A stretch of 64,000 nt of DNA, from assembly GCF_014851765.1 (NCBI RefSeq), contig NZ_JACVAI010000005.1:310001-374000 (forward strand). The letters run 5' to 3'. Source of the DNA: Pseudomonas sp. PDM04. GTDB taxonomy: Bacteria > Pseudomonadota > Gammaproteobacteria > Pseudomonadales > Pseudomonadaceae. Positions 34,601 to 42,929 of the stretch are shown here, in pieces. The notes beneath the pieces were generated by a model, which had not been told where the DNA came from, made no database searches, and was given only the letters and a program-made list of their open reading frames with translations. A program made the position numbers and the translations under genes. Every line of letters starts with the position of its first letter. Within the stretch, counting starts at the first letter, position 1.

Positions 34601-36051
34601 TGCGTTTGTCTGAACTGAAATCCGCCGGTCGCCAGCCGCACCTGCCGCTGAGCCTGACGCTGGCGGATGCCGCCGGGCCGGCCGAATTGCAGCTGCTGAG
34701 TCTGTTGCGGGTGTTGCCGGGCCAGCGCTACGTCGGTGCCGGCGTCTGGCGTGGCCGTCCGGTACTGGCCAAGTTGTTGGTGGGCGGCAAGGCGGCACGG
34801 CATTTTCAGCGTGAGCGCGACGGCGTGCGTTTGCTGGCCGCCCAGGGGCTGACCACGCCACAGTTGCTGGCCGATGGCCTGAAAGAGGGCGAGGGTGGCT
34901 GGCTGCTGTTCGATTTCCTCGAGGGGGCCGAAAGCCTGGGCGATGCCTGGAACAAGGTGGAGCACCTGCCGGCCCTGGCCGATGAGCAGACGGCCGTGTT
35001 GGCCGACGCTTTGGGTGCCATCGGGCAAATGCATCGCAAGGGCCTGTGGCAGGAAGACCTGCACCTGGACAACCTGCTGCACCAGCGTGGCCGCCTGTAC
35101 TTGATCGATGGCGCCGGGATCTGCAGCGAAACCCCCGGGCAGCCGCTGTCACGGCAAAAGGTCCTGGAAAACCTCGGGGTGTTTTTCGCTCAACTGCCCA
35201 AGTCGCTGGAACCGTTCACCGAAGAGTTGCTGGTGTATTACCTCCTGAGCAACGGCGAGCATGCCTTGCCGATGGAGGCTTTGCAGAAGCAGATCGACAA
35301 GGTGCGCCGCTGGCGTCTCAAGGACTTCCTGATCAAGGTCGGCCGTGAATGCACATTGTTCAGCGTGCAGCGCGGGCCGTTCGGCTTGCAGGCGATCCGC
35401 CGAGAAGAGGAAGCGGCCATGCTGCCGGTGCTGGAGCAAGCGGACGCGCTGCTCGACCAGGGCCACCTGTACAAGACGGGCGGTGCGGCGAGTGTCGGGA
35501 AAGTCGAAGCGGGCGGACGGACACTGGTGATCAAGCGCTACAACATCAAGGGCTTTGCCCATTGGCTCAAGCGCTTCTGGCGCCCGAGCCGAGCCTGGCA
35601 CTCCTGGCGCGAAGGCAATCGCCTGGCGTTTCTCGGCATTGCCACGCCGACCCCCCTGGCCGTCCTGGAAAAGCGCTTTCTCTGGTTGCGCAGCCGGGCT
35701 TATCTGGTCACCGAGCACCTGCCCGGGCCGGACATCATTGAGCGGTTCGCGCCCCATGTTGAAAGTGGCGAGGCCCCCGAGGCGGAACTGGCGGCGCTGG
35801 ACCAGCTGTTTGCCGAGCTGATTCGTGAGCGGATCAGCCACGGCGACTTCAAGGGGCACAACCTGTTCTGGCAGGAAGACCGTTGGGCGCTGATCGATCT
35901 CGATGCCATGTGCCAGCACGGTTCAGCGGGCAGCTTCGCCCCGGCCTACGCGCGGGACCGGGCGCGGTTCATGCGCAACTGGCCCGAGCAGAGTGCGCTG
36001 TACCAGGTCATCGACCAGCGGCTGCCCAAGGATATCTCCAGCGCCAACTGA
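34600..36051 (+). CDS. Double-domain LPS kinase-like protein
   Basis: 483 aa, about twice the size of its neighbours, with two kinase-like folds in tandem. In the N-terminal one (about 1-235), QEDLHLDNLL carries the loop Asp and LYLIDGAGI the metal Asp. The C-terminal one (about 260-475) has Lys in LVIKRYNIKGFAHWLKRFW, SHGDFKGHNLFW as catalytic loop and ALIDLDAM as metal site. Both keep the key residues. Its position matches PA5006. It is the last gene of the inner-core operon; a REP pair follows. Probably it phosphorylates core sugars; acceptors are unknown. Confidence 0.85.
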   Translation: MRLSELKSAGRQPHLPLSLTLADAAGPAELQLLSLLRVLPGQRYVGAGVWRGRPVLAKLLVGGKAARHFQRERDGVRLLAAQGLTTPQLLADGLKEGEGGWLLFDFLEGAESLGDAWNKVEHLPALADEQTAVLADALGAIGQMHRKGLWQEDLHLDNLLHQRGRLYLIDGAGICSETPGQPLSRQKVLENLGVFFAQLPKSLEPFTEELLVYYLLSNGEHALPMEALQKQIDKVRRWRLKDFLIKVGRECTLFSVQRGPFGLQAIRREEEAAMLPVLEQADALLDQGHLYKTGGAASVGKVEAGGRTLVIKRYNIKGFAHWLKRFWRPSRAWHSWREGNRLAFLGIATPTPLAVLEKRFLWLRSRAYLVTEHLPGPDIIERFAPHVESGEAPEAELAALDQLFAELIRERISHGDFKGHNLFWQEDRWALIDLDAMCQHGSAGSFAPAYARDRARFMRNWPEQSALYQVIDQRLPKDISSAN

Positions 36052-36053
36052 AA

Positions 36054-36156
36054 CCGCTTCGCGAGCAGGCTCGCTCCCACAGTGGTTACATGTCTGTCCT
36101 GGTATTCCTCAACGGCGCCGTTCCCCTGTGGGAGCGAGCCTGCTCGCGATGGCGTC
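36054..36156. repeat. Inverted REP pair after the core operon
   Basis: Two full REPs (36054-36082 and 36126-36156) face each other around a 43-bp centre, right after the stop of the double-kinase gene. They are a likely mRNA 3' end stabiliser or gyrase/IHF-type BIME. Confidence 0.9.
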
Positions 36157-36275
36157 GGTGAAGCCGTCACTATCGCGGGTCGTTGGTGAAAAGTCCTACG
36201 CCATCTGCCGACTTCATGAACTGTGCCGCCCATCGACGCAATGCTAGCTTGCCTGACGTTCATGGAGGGCAAGCT

Positions 36276-36608
36276 TTGATCACTAAAATGGCGGTTGTAC
36301 TGGGCGCGAGCGTGGTGCTGTCGGGGTGCGGGACCAGCCTCACGGTGCTGCAGAATGAAGAAGATGCCGTGCGCGGCCTCAGGAAGCAAAAGACGTACTG
36401 CCAGTCCATTACGCGCGTCTACAGCGGGCTGGCGTATGATTTCTGCGTGTTGAATGCGCCACCCAGCCCGGGCGGCTACCTCGCCCCGTTCGTTCTGGCG
36501 GACCTGGCCCTGTCGGGCATCTTCGACACCGTCGTCCTGCCTTACACGATTTACCGACAGTCGACCGATGGCAGCATGGCAATCTACTGGCGGACCGGTC
36601 CGCGATGA
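36276..36608 (+). CDS. Small YceK/YidQ-like lipoprotein
   Basis: 110 aa. The N-terminal signal MITKMAVVLGASVVLSGC ends in a lipobox (LSGC), so it is acylated and probably outer-membrane bound. The mature part has a Tyr/Cys-rich stretch and a hydrophobic segment (FVLADLALSGIFDTVVLPYTIY) with the LPYT pattern of the YceK/YidQ family of unknown function. I chose the TTG at 36276 because GGAGGG stands 6 bases upstream and the signal peptide begins there. The upstream open frame to 36183 is unlikely. It lies alone between the two LPS operons. Confidence 0.75.
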   Translation: MITKMAVVLGASVVLSGCGTSLTVLQNEEDAVRGLRKQKTYCQSITRVYSGLAYDFCVLNAPPSPGGYLAPFVLADLALSGIFDTVVLPYTIYRQSTDGSMAIYWRTGPR

Positions 36609-36684
36609 CCCCGGGCAATCCAGGCATTGGCGGGCATCTATACGCCACTGACAACCCGGTGGGTCATTCCTGCCATCTTTACGC

Positions 36685-36690
36685 TATAAT
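36685..36690 (+). promoter_or_regulatory. Probable sigma-70 -10 box before the carbamoyltransferase operon
   Basis: A perfect TATAAT followed by CCCGCCC, 92 bases before the GTG start of the next gene. A -35 match is weak (GGTCAT at 17-bp spacing). Two hairpins in the leader (about 36702-36726 imperfect; 36742-36754 GGCGC/GCGCC) precede the gene. Confidence 0.55.
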
Positions 36691-36781
36691 CCCGCCCTTT
36701 AGCTGCCTCTCGCCCTTTGCGAGGGCACATCCATTTTGAGGCGCGTTGCGCCTGCACGCAGACTTAAGAGGCTAGACCCCT

Positions 36782-38539
36782 GTGGCATTGACGATTCTTG
36801 GCCTGTCCGGCGCCCTTAGCCATGATCCTTCCGCAGCCCTGTACATCGACGGCAAGCTGGTCGCGGCCGCTGAGGAAGAACGCTTCGTACGCGATAAACA
36901 TGCAAAGAACCGCATGCCCTATGAGTCGGCGAAGTTTTGCCTGGAACAGGCCGGCATCAAGCCATCCGATGTTGACGTGGTCGCGATTCCGTTCGCACCG
37001 ATCAGCCTGTTCGGCAAGGCGCGCTGGCACTATGCCAAGCGTTACTGGTACGCCCCGGACCGCGCCCTTGACGCGATCCTGATGGGCAACCGGCGCTACA
37101 AGCGCTACCGCAACAAGATCGTCTGGTGTCTGGAGCAACTGGGCTTCAACCCGAAGAAAATCAGGATCGAGCCGGTCGAGCACCACCTCGCTCACGCCTC
37201 GAGCGCCTACCACTGCTCCGGTTTCAAGGAGAAAACCGCGATCCTGGGGATCGACGGCAAGGGTGAGTACGCCACGACCTTCTTCGGCTATGGCGAAAAC
37301 GGCAAGATCCACAAGATCAAGGAATTCTTCGACCCGGATTCCCTCGGCGGCCTGTACGGCGCGATCACCGAGTTCCTCGGTTTCGAAATGCTCGACGGCG
37401 AGTTCAAGGTCATGGGCATGGCGCCGTACGGCGATGCCAGCAAATACGACTTCTCGCGCCTGGCCTCGTTCGAAAACGGCGAGCTGGTGATCAACACCGA
37501 CTACGCCAACGTCATCGGCCTGCGCCGCTATAAAGAGAAGGGCAAGGGCTTCTACTTCTCGCCGAAGCTGATCGAGTGGCTGGGGCCGAAGCGCGAAGGC
37601 GACATCGCCGACGAGCCTTACATCCATTACGCCGCGAGCATGCAGGCGCTGTTCGAAAAGATCGCGCTGCAGATGATCGATTACTACCTGGGCGACGTGC
37701 TCAAGGAAACCGGCAAGCTGGCCTTCGCCGGTGGCTGTGCGTTGAACGTCAAGCTGAACCAGAAAATCATTGCCCGCAGTGACGTCAAGGAACTGTTCGT
37801 CCAGCCTGCGTCTGGCGACGCCGGTACCGCAGTGGGTGCGGCGGCCTACGTGTCTCACGCCCGGGGCGTGCCGGTCGAGAAGATGGAACACGTCTACCTC
37901 GGCCCGTCGTACAGCAACGAAGACGTGATCGCCGCGTGCGCCCGTCATGCCGACAAGCCGAAATGGCGCAAGCTCGACAACATGCCGGAGCAGATTGCCA
38001 AAATCATGGTCGACGGCAACCCGGTGGCCTGGTTCCAGGGGCGCATGGAGTTCGGTCCGCGCGCGTTGGGCGGCCGTTCGATCATTGGCTGCCCGAGCGT
38101 GGCGGGCGTGGCTGACCGCATCAACCACCAGATCAAGTTCCGCGAGCGCTGGAGGCCTTTCTGCCCGTCGATGCTCGACACCGTTGCCCCGCAGATGATC
38201 AAGGTCGATCACCCCGCGCCGTTCATGACCTTCACGTTCGAAGTGGCGGATGAGTGGAAGACCCGCGTGCCGGAAGTCGTCCACGAAGACGGCACCTCCC
38301 GGGCCCAGGTGCTCAAGCGCGAATACAACCCGCGCTACTACGACATGATGAAGGCGCTGGAAGTCCTGACCGGCAACGGCGTATCGCTGAACACCTCGCT
38401 CAACCGTCGTGGCGAACCGATGATCTGCTCGCCGACGGATGCCCTGAACATGTTCTTCGGTTCCGACCTACAGTATCTGATCATGGAAGACATTCTCGTG
38501 GTCAAAGAGGGTGCGGACGCCTATGACACGCTCGGCTGA
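36782..38539 (+). CDS. LPS core carbamoyltransferase (NodU/TobZ family)
   Basis: 585 aa. The carbamoyltransferase N-terminal domain is of the Kae1/TobZ type, starting LTILGLSGALSHDPSAAL with HHLAHASSAYHCSGF and LGIDGKGEYAT as metal and nucleotide motifs. The C-terminal domain shows QGRMEFGPRALGGRSIIG. It uses carbamoyl phosphate and ATP to carbamoylate a hydroxyl. In Pseudomonas the known LPS target is the 7-O position of heptose II, and this gene is at the PA5005 place. GTG start at 36782. It heads the second core operon and overlaps the next gene. Confidence 0.92.
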   Translation: MALTILGLSGALSHDPSAALYIDGKLVAAAEEERFVRDKHAKNRMPYESAKFCLEQAGIKPSDVDVVAIPFAPISLFGKARWHYAKRYWYAPDRALDAILMGNRRYKRYRNKIVWCLEQLGFNPKKIRIEPVEHHLAHASSAYHCSGFKEKTAILGIDGKGEYATTFFGYGENGKIHKIKEFFDPDSLGGLYGAITEFLGFEMLDGEFKVMGMAPYGDASKYDFSRLASFENGELVINTDYANVIGLRRYKEKGKGFYFSPKLIEWLGPKREGDIADEPYIHYAASMQALFEKIALQMIDYYLGDVLKETGKLAFAGGCALNVKLNQKIIARSDVKELFVQPASGDAGTAVGAAAYVSHARGVPVEKMEHVYLGPSYSNEDVIAACARHADKPKWRKLDNMPEQIAKIMVDGNPVAWFQGRMEFGPRALGGRSIIGCPSVAGVADRINHQIKFRERWRPFCPSMLDTVAPQMIKVDHPAPFMTFTFEVADEWKTRVPEVVHEDGTSRAQVLKREYNPRYYDMMKALEVLTGNGVSLNTSLNRRGEPMICSPTDALNMFFGSDLQYLIMEDILVVKEGADAYDTLG

Positions 38540-39653
38540 ACGCCATGTGCTGCAGTTCTGCCACGGCTACGACGGTCCGTTCCTGGACTGCGCCCGGCAG
38601 TATGCCAGCCTGTTTGCGGGGACCGGTTATCGAGTGACCACGGTGTTTCTGACCGGGGTTGCCGATGCACAGGTCGCCGCGAGCTGCGCGTCGGACGAAG
38701 TGTTGTTCATGGAATACAGCTCCAAGGCCATTCGTGGCCTGAAGCTGGGCGCCATCAGTGATCTGCGCAAGATCGCCGCTTCGCGCAATTTCAGTTTTTG
38801 CATCGCTCACCGATTCAAGCCGATCTACATTGCCTTGCTGGGCACCTCGTTGCCGGTGATCGGTGTTCATCACGCGTTTGGCGACTACGAGCGTGGCGGC
38901 CGCAAGTTCTTTGCGAATTTCTTCCGCAAGCGCCTGAGTCTGCTTGGGGTTTCCGATGCCGTGCGCGACGACATCCGTCGTTGCCTGCCGCAATGGCCTT
39001 CGTCACGGATCCAGACGCTGTACAACCGCATCGACGTGCAAAACCTGCAGGAGGATCACGCCTCCGTCCGCGAGGCCCGGGAAACCCTGGGGCTGTCGAT
39101 GGATGCGTGGATCATCGGCAACGTCGGCCGCCTGCATCCGGACAAGGATCAGACCACGTTGCTGCACGGCTTTGCCGCGGCATTGCCGGGTTTGCCGGCC
39201 AACAGCCAGTTGGTGATCCTCGGGATCGGTCGGCTGGAGCAGGACCTCAAGGCCATGGCCCGTGAGCTGGGGATTGGCGACCGGGTGCTGTTCCTCGGAC
39301 AGGTGCCGGAAGCGCGCCGCTTTTTCCGGGCCTTCGACGTGTTTGCCCTGACCTCCGATCATGAACCGTTCGGCATGGTGCTGCTCGAAGCCATGGCCGC
39401 CGGCGTGCCACTGCTGGCGACAGCCTGTGGGGGCGCGAAGGAAGTGGTCGAAGGGGTCGGCATTCTGTTCCCCCTGGGCGATACCGAGCGTCTGGCCCAA
39501 GGGCTGCAACACCTGGCGGCGATGGATGAACAGCAACGTCGCCAGTGCGCCGAGCTGATGCTGGAACGCTTGCGGGAGCGCTTCTCCGACCGCGCGGTAC
39601 GCGATGCTTTCTGGCATTTGCCCAACGTCACCGAACTGGCGGCGAGGGGTTGA
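38523..39653 (+). CDS. wapH: LPS outer-core glycosyltransferase, GT4 family
   Basis: 376 aa GT-B fold transferase. AHRFKPIYIALL (near 100) and VHHAFGDYERGG form the acceptor side. IGNVGRLHPDKDQTTLLHGF starts the donor domain, and SDHEPFGMVLLEAMAAGVPLLA is the EX7E motif. The position corresponds to PA5004 (WapH), which adds a glucose to the outer core; that role is assumed from synteny. The start at 38523 (ATG) overlaps the carbamoyltransferase end by 17 bases. A GTG four codons upstream is possible but too close to the GAGG site. It is clearly paralogous to ssg four genes on. Confidence 0.85.
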   Translation: MTRSAERHVLQFCHGYDGPFLDCARQYASLFAGTGYRVTTVFLTGVADAQVAASCASDEVLFMEYSSKAIRGLKLGAISDLRKIAASRNFSFCIAHRFKPIYIALLGTSLPVIGVHHAFGDYERGGRKFFANFFRKRLSLLGVSDAVRDDIRRCLPQWPSSRIQTLYNRIDVQNLQEDHASVREARETLGLSMDAWIIGNVGRLHPDKDQTTLLHGFAAALPGLPANSQLVILGIGRLEQDLKAMARELGIGDRVLFLGQVPEARRFFRAFDVFALTSDHEPFGMVLLEAMAAGVPLLATACGGAKEVVEGVGILFPLGDTERLAQGLQHLAAMDEQQRRQCAELMLERLRERFSDRAVRDAFWHLPNVTELAARG

Positions 39654-40549
39654 TGCTCAACCGATTCCAAGGATGGCGCGAGCGTGGCTGGACGGTGATC
39701 GACGCCGCGACCTATGACCAGACCTGGCAGCGATATGGTGGCAGTGTCGCCACTCACCCGATGGTGGTCGAGCGCCTTGCACAGTTGGCCGGCATCCCGG
39801 TGCGTTACCTGGCCTGGGCGCCGAATGGCGAGGTGCAGGCGGCGATTGCAACCTGGGGCCGTGACCTCGCCTTGTCCAAGGACGTGCTCAAGCGCAACGG
39901 CAAGAAGGGGTTGTTCGACCTTGGCAATGCCGAAATCATCCTGCCGGCCGCTGTCGATAGCCAGGCCCCCTTGCGCCATCGCGCCCGTTACCTGTCCGCC
40001 TTGAATGAAGGTCGCTTCAGCGGCATCCGGCCGCAGGCGGAGCAGTTGGCCATGGCCCGTACGCCCGAAGAACTGTCGAAGAAGTTTCGCTACAACCAGC
40101 GCCGTGAGTTGCGTTTGCTGGAAGAGGCGGGCGGGGTGGTGCGGCCGGTCAGCGAGTTTTCCAGTGCCGAACTGGCCGCGATCTATTGCGACCTGTTCCA
40201 GCGCCGCTGGGGTTTCCCGGCGACCGGGGCCGAACGCATGGCCGAGGTGATCGAGTTGCTGCGCGACCTGTTGATCGGCTCGGTGATTTTTCTCAATGAT
40301 GCCCCCATTGCCATTCAACTGGTGTATCGCGTCGAAGCGCCGCAATGGATCAGCGTCGAGTACATCAATGGGGGCGTCGACCCCGAAACCCGTGAGTTCA
40401 GCCCCGGCAGCGTCTTGAGTTTTCTCAATACCCAAAGCGCCTGGGAGCATGCGCGGGCCCTGGACAAGCCGCTGCGCTTTTCCTTTGGTCGCGCCGACCG
40501 TGAATACAAGGACCGCTGGTGTAATCCTGTGCCGGTCTTCACCGTATGA
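39653..40549 (+). CDS. mig-14: Mig-14 family protein
   Basis: 298 aa. In Salmonella Mig-14 is an inner-membrane-associated protein needed for resistance to cationic antimicrobial peptides. The fold is of the GNAT/FemX-like acyltransferase type (LSKKFRYNQRRELRLLEEAGG, FSFGRADREYKDRWCNP near the C-terminus). No substrate is established. I start at 39653 (MLNRFQGWRERGW), overlapping the previous stop (TGATG) with GAGGGG upstream, rather than the distant upstream ATG. Its place in the LPS operon suggests action on surface polysaccharide. Confidence 0.88.
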   Translation: MLNRFQGWRERGWTVIDAATYDQTWQRYGGSVATHPMVVERLAQLAGIPVRYLAWAPNGEVQAAIATWGRDLALSKDVLKRNGKKGLFDLGNAEIILPAAVDSQAPLRHRARYLSALNEGRFSGIRPQAEQLAMARTPEELSKKFRYNQRRELRLLEEAGGVVRPVSEFSSAELAAIYCDLFQRRWGFPATGAERMAEVIELLRDLLIGSVIFLNDAPIAIQLVYRVEAPQWISVEYINGGVDPETREFSPGSVLSFLNTQSAWEHARALDKPLRFSFGRADREYKDRWCNPVPVFTV

Positions 40550-41991
40550 GCCCGCCCATGAGTCGTAAACAACACCTGCTCAAGCGCCACCGACGCAACA
40601 AGCGCATCGGCCTGCTGATTGCCCTGGTGCTGCTGATCGCCATCGGCGTGCTGGTGGCCTGGTGGTTGCCGCTGGTGCTGGCGGTGCTGGGCTGGATCGC
40701 TCACGAAGCCTGGTTTGCCGACCATCTGTTCTATTCGCCCAAGGACGATTACGCCTACAGCTTCCCGCCCTACGCCCCGCAGCCCAGGGTTCACCTGGAC
40801 GGTGAGCGCTTGCGCCTGGATGACGGCGTCATGCTGGTGGACGATGCGACACTGGTACTGGCGCTACGGGTGAAAAGCACGTGGCTGGGGCGTTTTTTCG
40901 ACCCGGCTGTCGAACTGTCGGGGGGCGATCATCCCGATCGGCAAACCTTCGAGCGTGGCGCGAACGGCCTGCGTTATCTCAACCTCAGTGGTCAGGCGCA
41001 GGTGCTGTCGCGGGGAGCGTTGCGACTGCGCGGACGCTTTTGCCGGGTGTTGGGCGAACCTGTCCTCTGGGCTTTCGAACAGCCGGACTACCGCCGTCAG
41101 CGGGTGATGGTGATCGCTCCCCACGCGGATGACGCCGAGCTGGCAGCCTACGGTTTGTACAGCCAGGCCGACGAAGCCTGGATCGTGACCCTCACGGCCG
41201 GCGAAATCGAAGCGCAGCATTACCAGCAAATGGGCCTGGACGAAGTCGAGGCCGCACGCCTGAAGGGGCGGCTGCGGGCCTGGGACAGTATCGCGGTGCC
41301 CCGCTGGGCCGGCGTTCCCGAGGATCATTGCGTGCAGTTGGGCTATTTCTGCCTGCAACTGGCAGCGATGCAGGCCAACCCGTCCCTGCCAGTGGGGTCT
41401 CGTGAAGCGCAGATGGACGACACGCGTCTGTTCCGTCAGTTGAACCCTTTTGCACTGCCGGGCGATGCCGATGGCGCACCGACCTGGAACAATCTGTTGG
41501 CCGACCTGCGCGAGTTGTTGCTGCGGGCCCGCCCTGAAGTCATCGTGTTGCCGCACCCCACGCTCGACCCGCATCCGGATCACGTGTGCGCGCAGCAAGC
41601 GGTGCTTGAAGCGCTGCGTGGCCTGGAGTGGCAGCCAACCACGTTGCTCGGTTATGCCAACCACCTGCATGACAATGACCGCTGGCCCATGGGCGATGCC
41701 GGGGATGGCATCGCGTTGCCGCCGGCCTTCGATCCGGCGGTGTCGATGCAACCTTATTGTCTGCCGGTGCCCCTGCCACTCCAGCGTGATAAAGCCATGG
41801 CGCTGGCAATGATGCACGATCTTCAACCGCGCATGCCGTTCAAGCGACGACTCCGGCGGTTGATGCAGTGGCTCCTGGCCAGTAGAGTGCCGTCCACCTA
41901 TGGAGAGAATGAGTTCTTTCGCAAGGCGGTCCGGCGCCAGGAACTGTTCTGGCTGCTCAAGCACGGTGAGGCATCCGGGCCGCAGAATTGA
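40546..41991 (+). CDS. dnpA: PIG-L family de-N-acetylase DnpA-like
   Basis: 481 aa. One N-terminal membrane helix (about 20-50, very hydrophobic, after a basic stretch KRHRRNKR) anchors a PIG-L/LmbE domain. The Zn-binding motif is VIAPHADDAEL (near 190) and the second part is LPHPTLDPHPDH (near 340). Such enzymes remove acetyl from N-acetylglucosamine-type sugars. The P. aeruginosa homologue DnpA (PA5002) affects fluoroquinolone persister formation and is thought to act on the LPS core. The start could be the ATG at 40546 (ATGA overlap) or the ATG at 40558 (MSRKQHLLKRHRR); ribosome sites do not decide. Confidence 0.9.
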   Translation: MSPPMSRKQHLLKRHRRNKRIGLLIALVLLIAIGVLVAWWLPLVLAVLGWIAHEAWFADHLFYSPKDDYAYSFPPYAPQPRVHLDGERLRLDDGVMLVDDATLVLALRVKSTWLGRFFDPAVELSGGDHPDRQTFERGANGLRYLNLSGQAQVLSRGALRLRGRFCRVLGEPVLWAFEQPDYRRQRVMVIAPHADDAELAAYGLYSQADEAWIVTLTAGEIEAQHYQQMGLDEVEAARLKGRLRAWDSIAVPRWAGVPEDHCVQLGYFCLQLAAMQANPSLPVGSREAQMDDTRLFRQLNPFALPGDADGAPTWNNLLADLRELLLRARPEVIVLPHPTLDPHPDHVCAQQAVLEALRGLEWQPTTLLGYANHLHDNDRWPMGDAGDGIALPPAFDPAVSMQPYCLPVPLPLQRDKAMALAMMHDLQPRMPFKRRLRRLMQWLLASRVPSTYGENEFFRKAVRRQELFWLLKHGEASGPQN

Positions 41992-42044
41992 ACGACAACA
42001 CGGCCTGACGAGGCGGTGTTCCCAGTATTTACAGTGAGTTTTTC

Positions 42045-42929
42045 GTGATCAATCCACGCCCTCGTATTTTGTTCCTGATGCCTTATTTCGGTCGCTGGCC
42101 CTTCTGGATGCCGTTTTTCCTGGAGAGTTGCCGCCGCAATCCCGACATCGACTGGCTGATGTTCAGCGACTGCGGGGTTCCCGAGGACCTGCCGCCCAAC
42201 GTCACCATCGAGTGCATGACGTTCGGCGATTATTGCGGGCTGGTGTCCCAGCGGCTGAACATCGACTTCGCGCCGACCCAGGCCTACAAACTGTGCGACA
42301 TCCGTCCCGCGTTCGGGCTTATCCATGCCGACCGCCTGGAAGGCTATGATTTTTGGGGCTTCGGCGATATCGACCTGGTGTACGGCGATCTGCGCCGTTA
42401 TTTCACGGCGGACCGGCTCGCTGCCTATGACCTGTACTCGACCCACGAGCGGCGGGTGGCGGGGCATCTTTGCCTGATCAGAAATACCGAGCGCAAGCGC
42501 CAGTTGTTCAGGAAGATCAAGGATTGGGAAGCGCGGTTTACCGACCAGAAGCATCATGCACTGGACGAGGGCGCTTTCAGCCGGATCTTCCTCTGGCGCA
42601 AGAATTTTCCCGAGCCGTTGTTCAAGCTGGTGGGCAAGTTCAACCCCTGGCGCCGACGCAGCGAATTCACCGAGGCCTTCAGTACGCCCGGCGGTTGCAT
42701 CAAGTGGCATGACGGCACCGACAATTTCCCGCACACCTGGTATTGGCGCAATGGCCAGGTCAGCAATGATCGCGATGGCGATCGGCTGTTCCCGTACTTC
42801 CATTTCGTCTGCTGGAAGCGCAACGAATGGTCGCAGTTACCCGAACCCGATCCGGCCGAGATCAAGCGTCTCGCCGCAGAGCCTGCCTGGATCATCGATG
42901 AGACGGGCTTTCACCGGGGGGCGTTATGA
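42045..42929 (+). CDS. DUF6625-like putative glycosyltransferase
   Basis: 294 aa. The N-terminus ILFLMPYFGRWPFWMPFFL and central GFGDIDLVYGDLRRY, with a DxD, resemble GT-A type transferases of the DUF6625 family seen in LPS and capsule clusters. HLCLIRNTERKRQLF and TDQKHHALDEGAFSRIF further support this. No membrane helix is clear. GTG start at 42045; the GTGAG-type ribosome site is weak. It overlaps ssg by four bases. This gene has no counterpart I can name in the P. aeruginosa region and may add a strain-specific core sugar. Confidence 0.7.
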   Translation: MINPRPRILFLMPYFGRWPFWMPFFLESCRRNPDIDWLMFSDCGVPEDLPPNVTIECMTFGDYCGLVSQRLNIDFAPTQAYKLCDIRPAFGLIHADRLEGYDFWGFGDIDLVYGDLRRYFTADRLAAYDLYSTHERRVAGHLCLIRNTERKRQLFRKIKDWEARFTDQKHHALDEGAFSRIFLWRKNFPEPLFKLVGKFNPWRRRSEFTEAFSTPGGCIKWHDGTDNFPHTWYWRNGQVSNDRDGDRLFPYFHFVCWKRNEWSQLPEPDPAEIKRLAAEPAWIIDETGFHRGAL

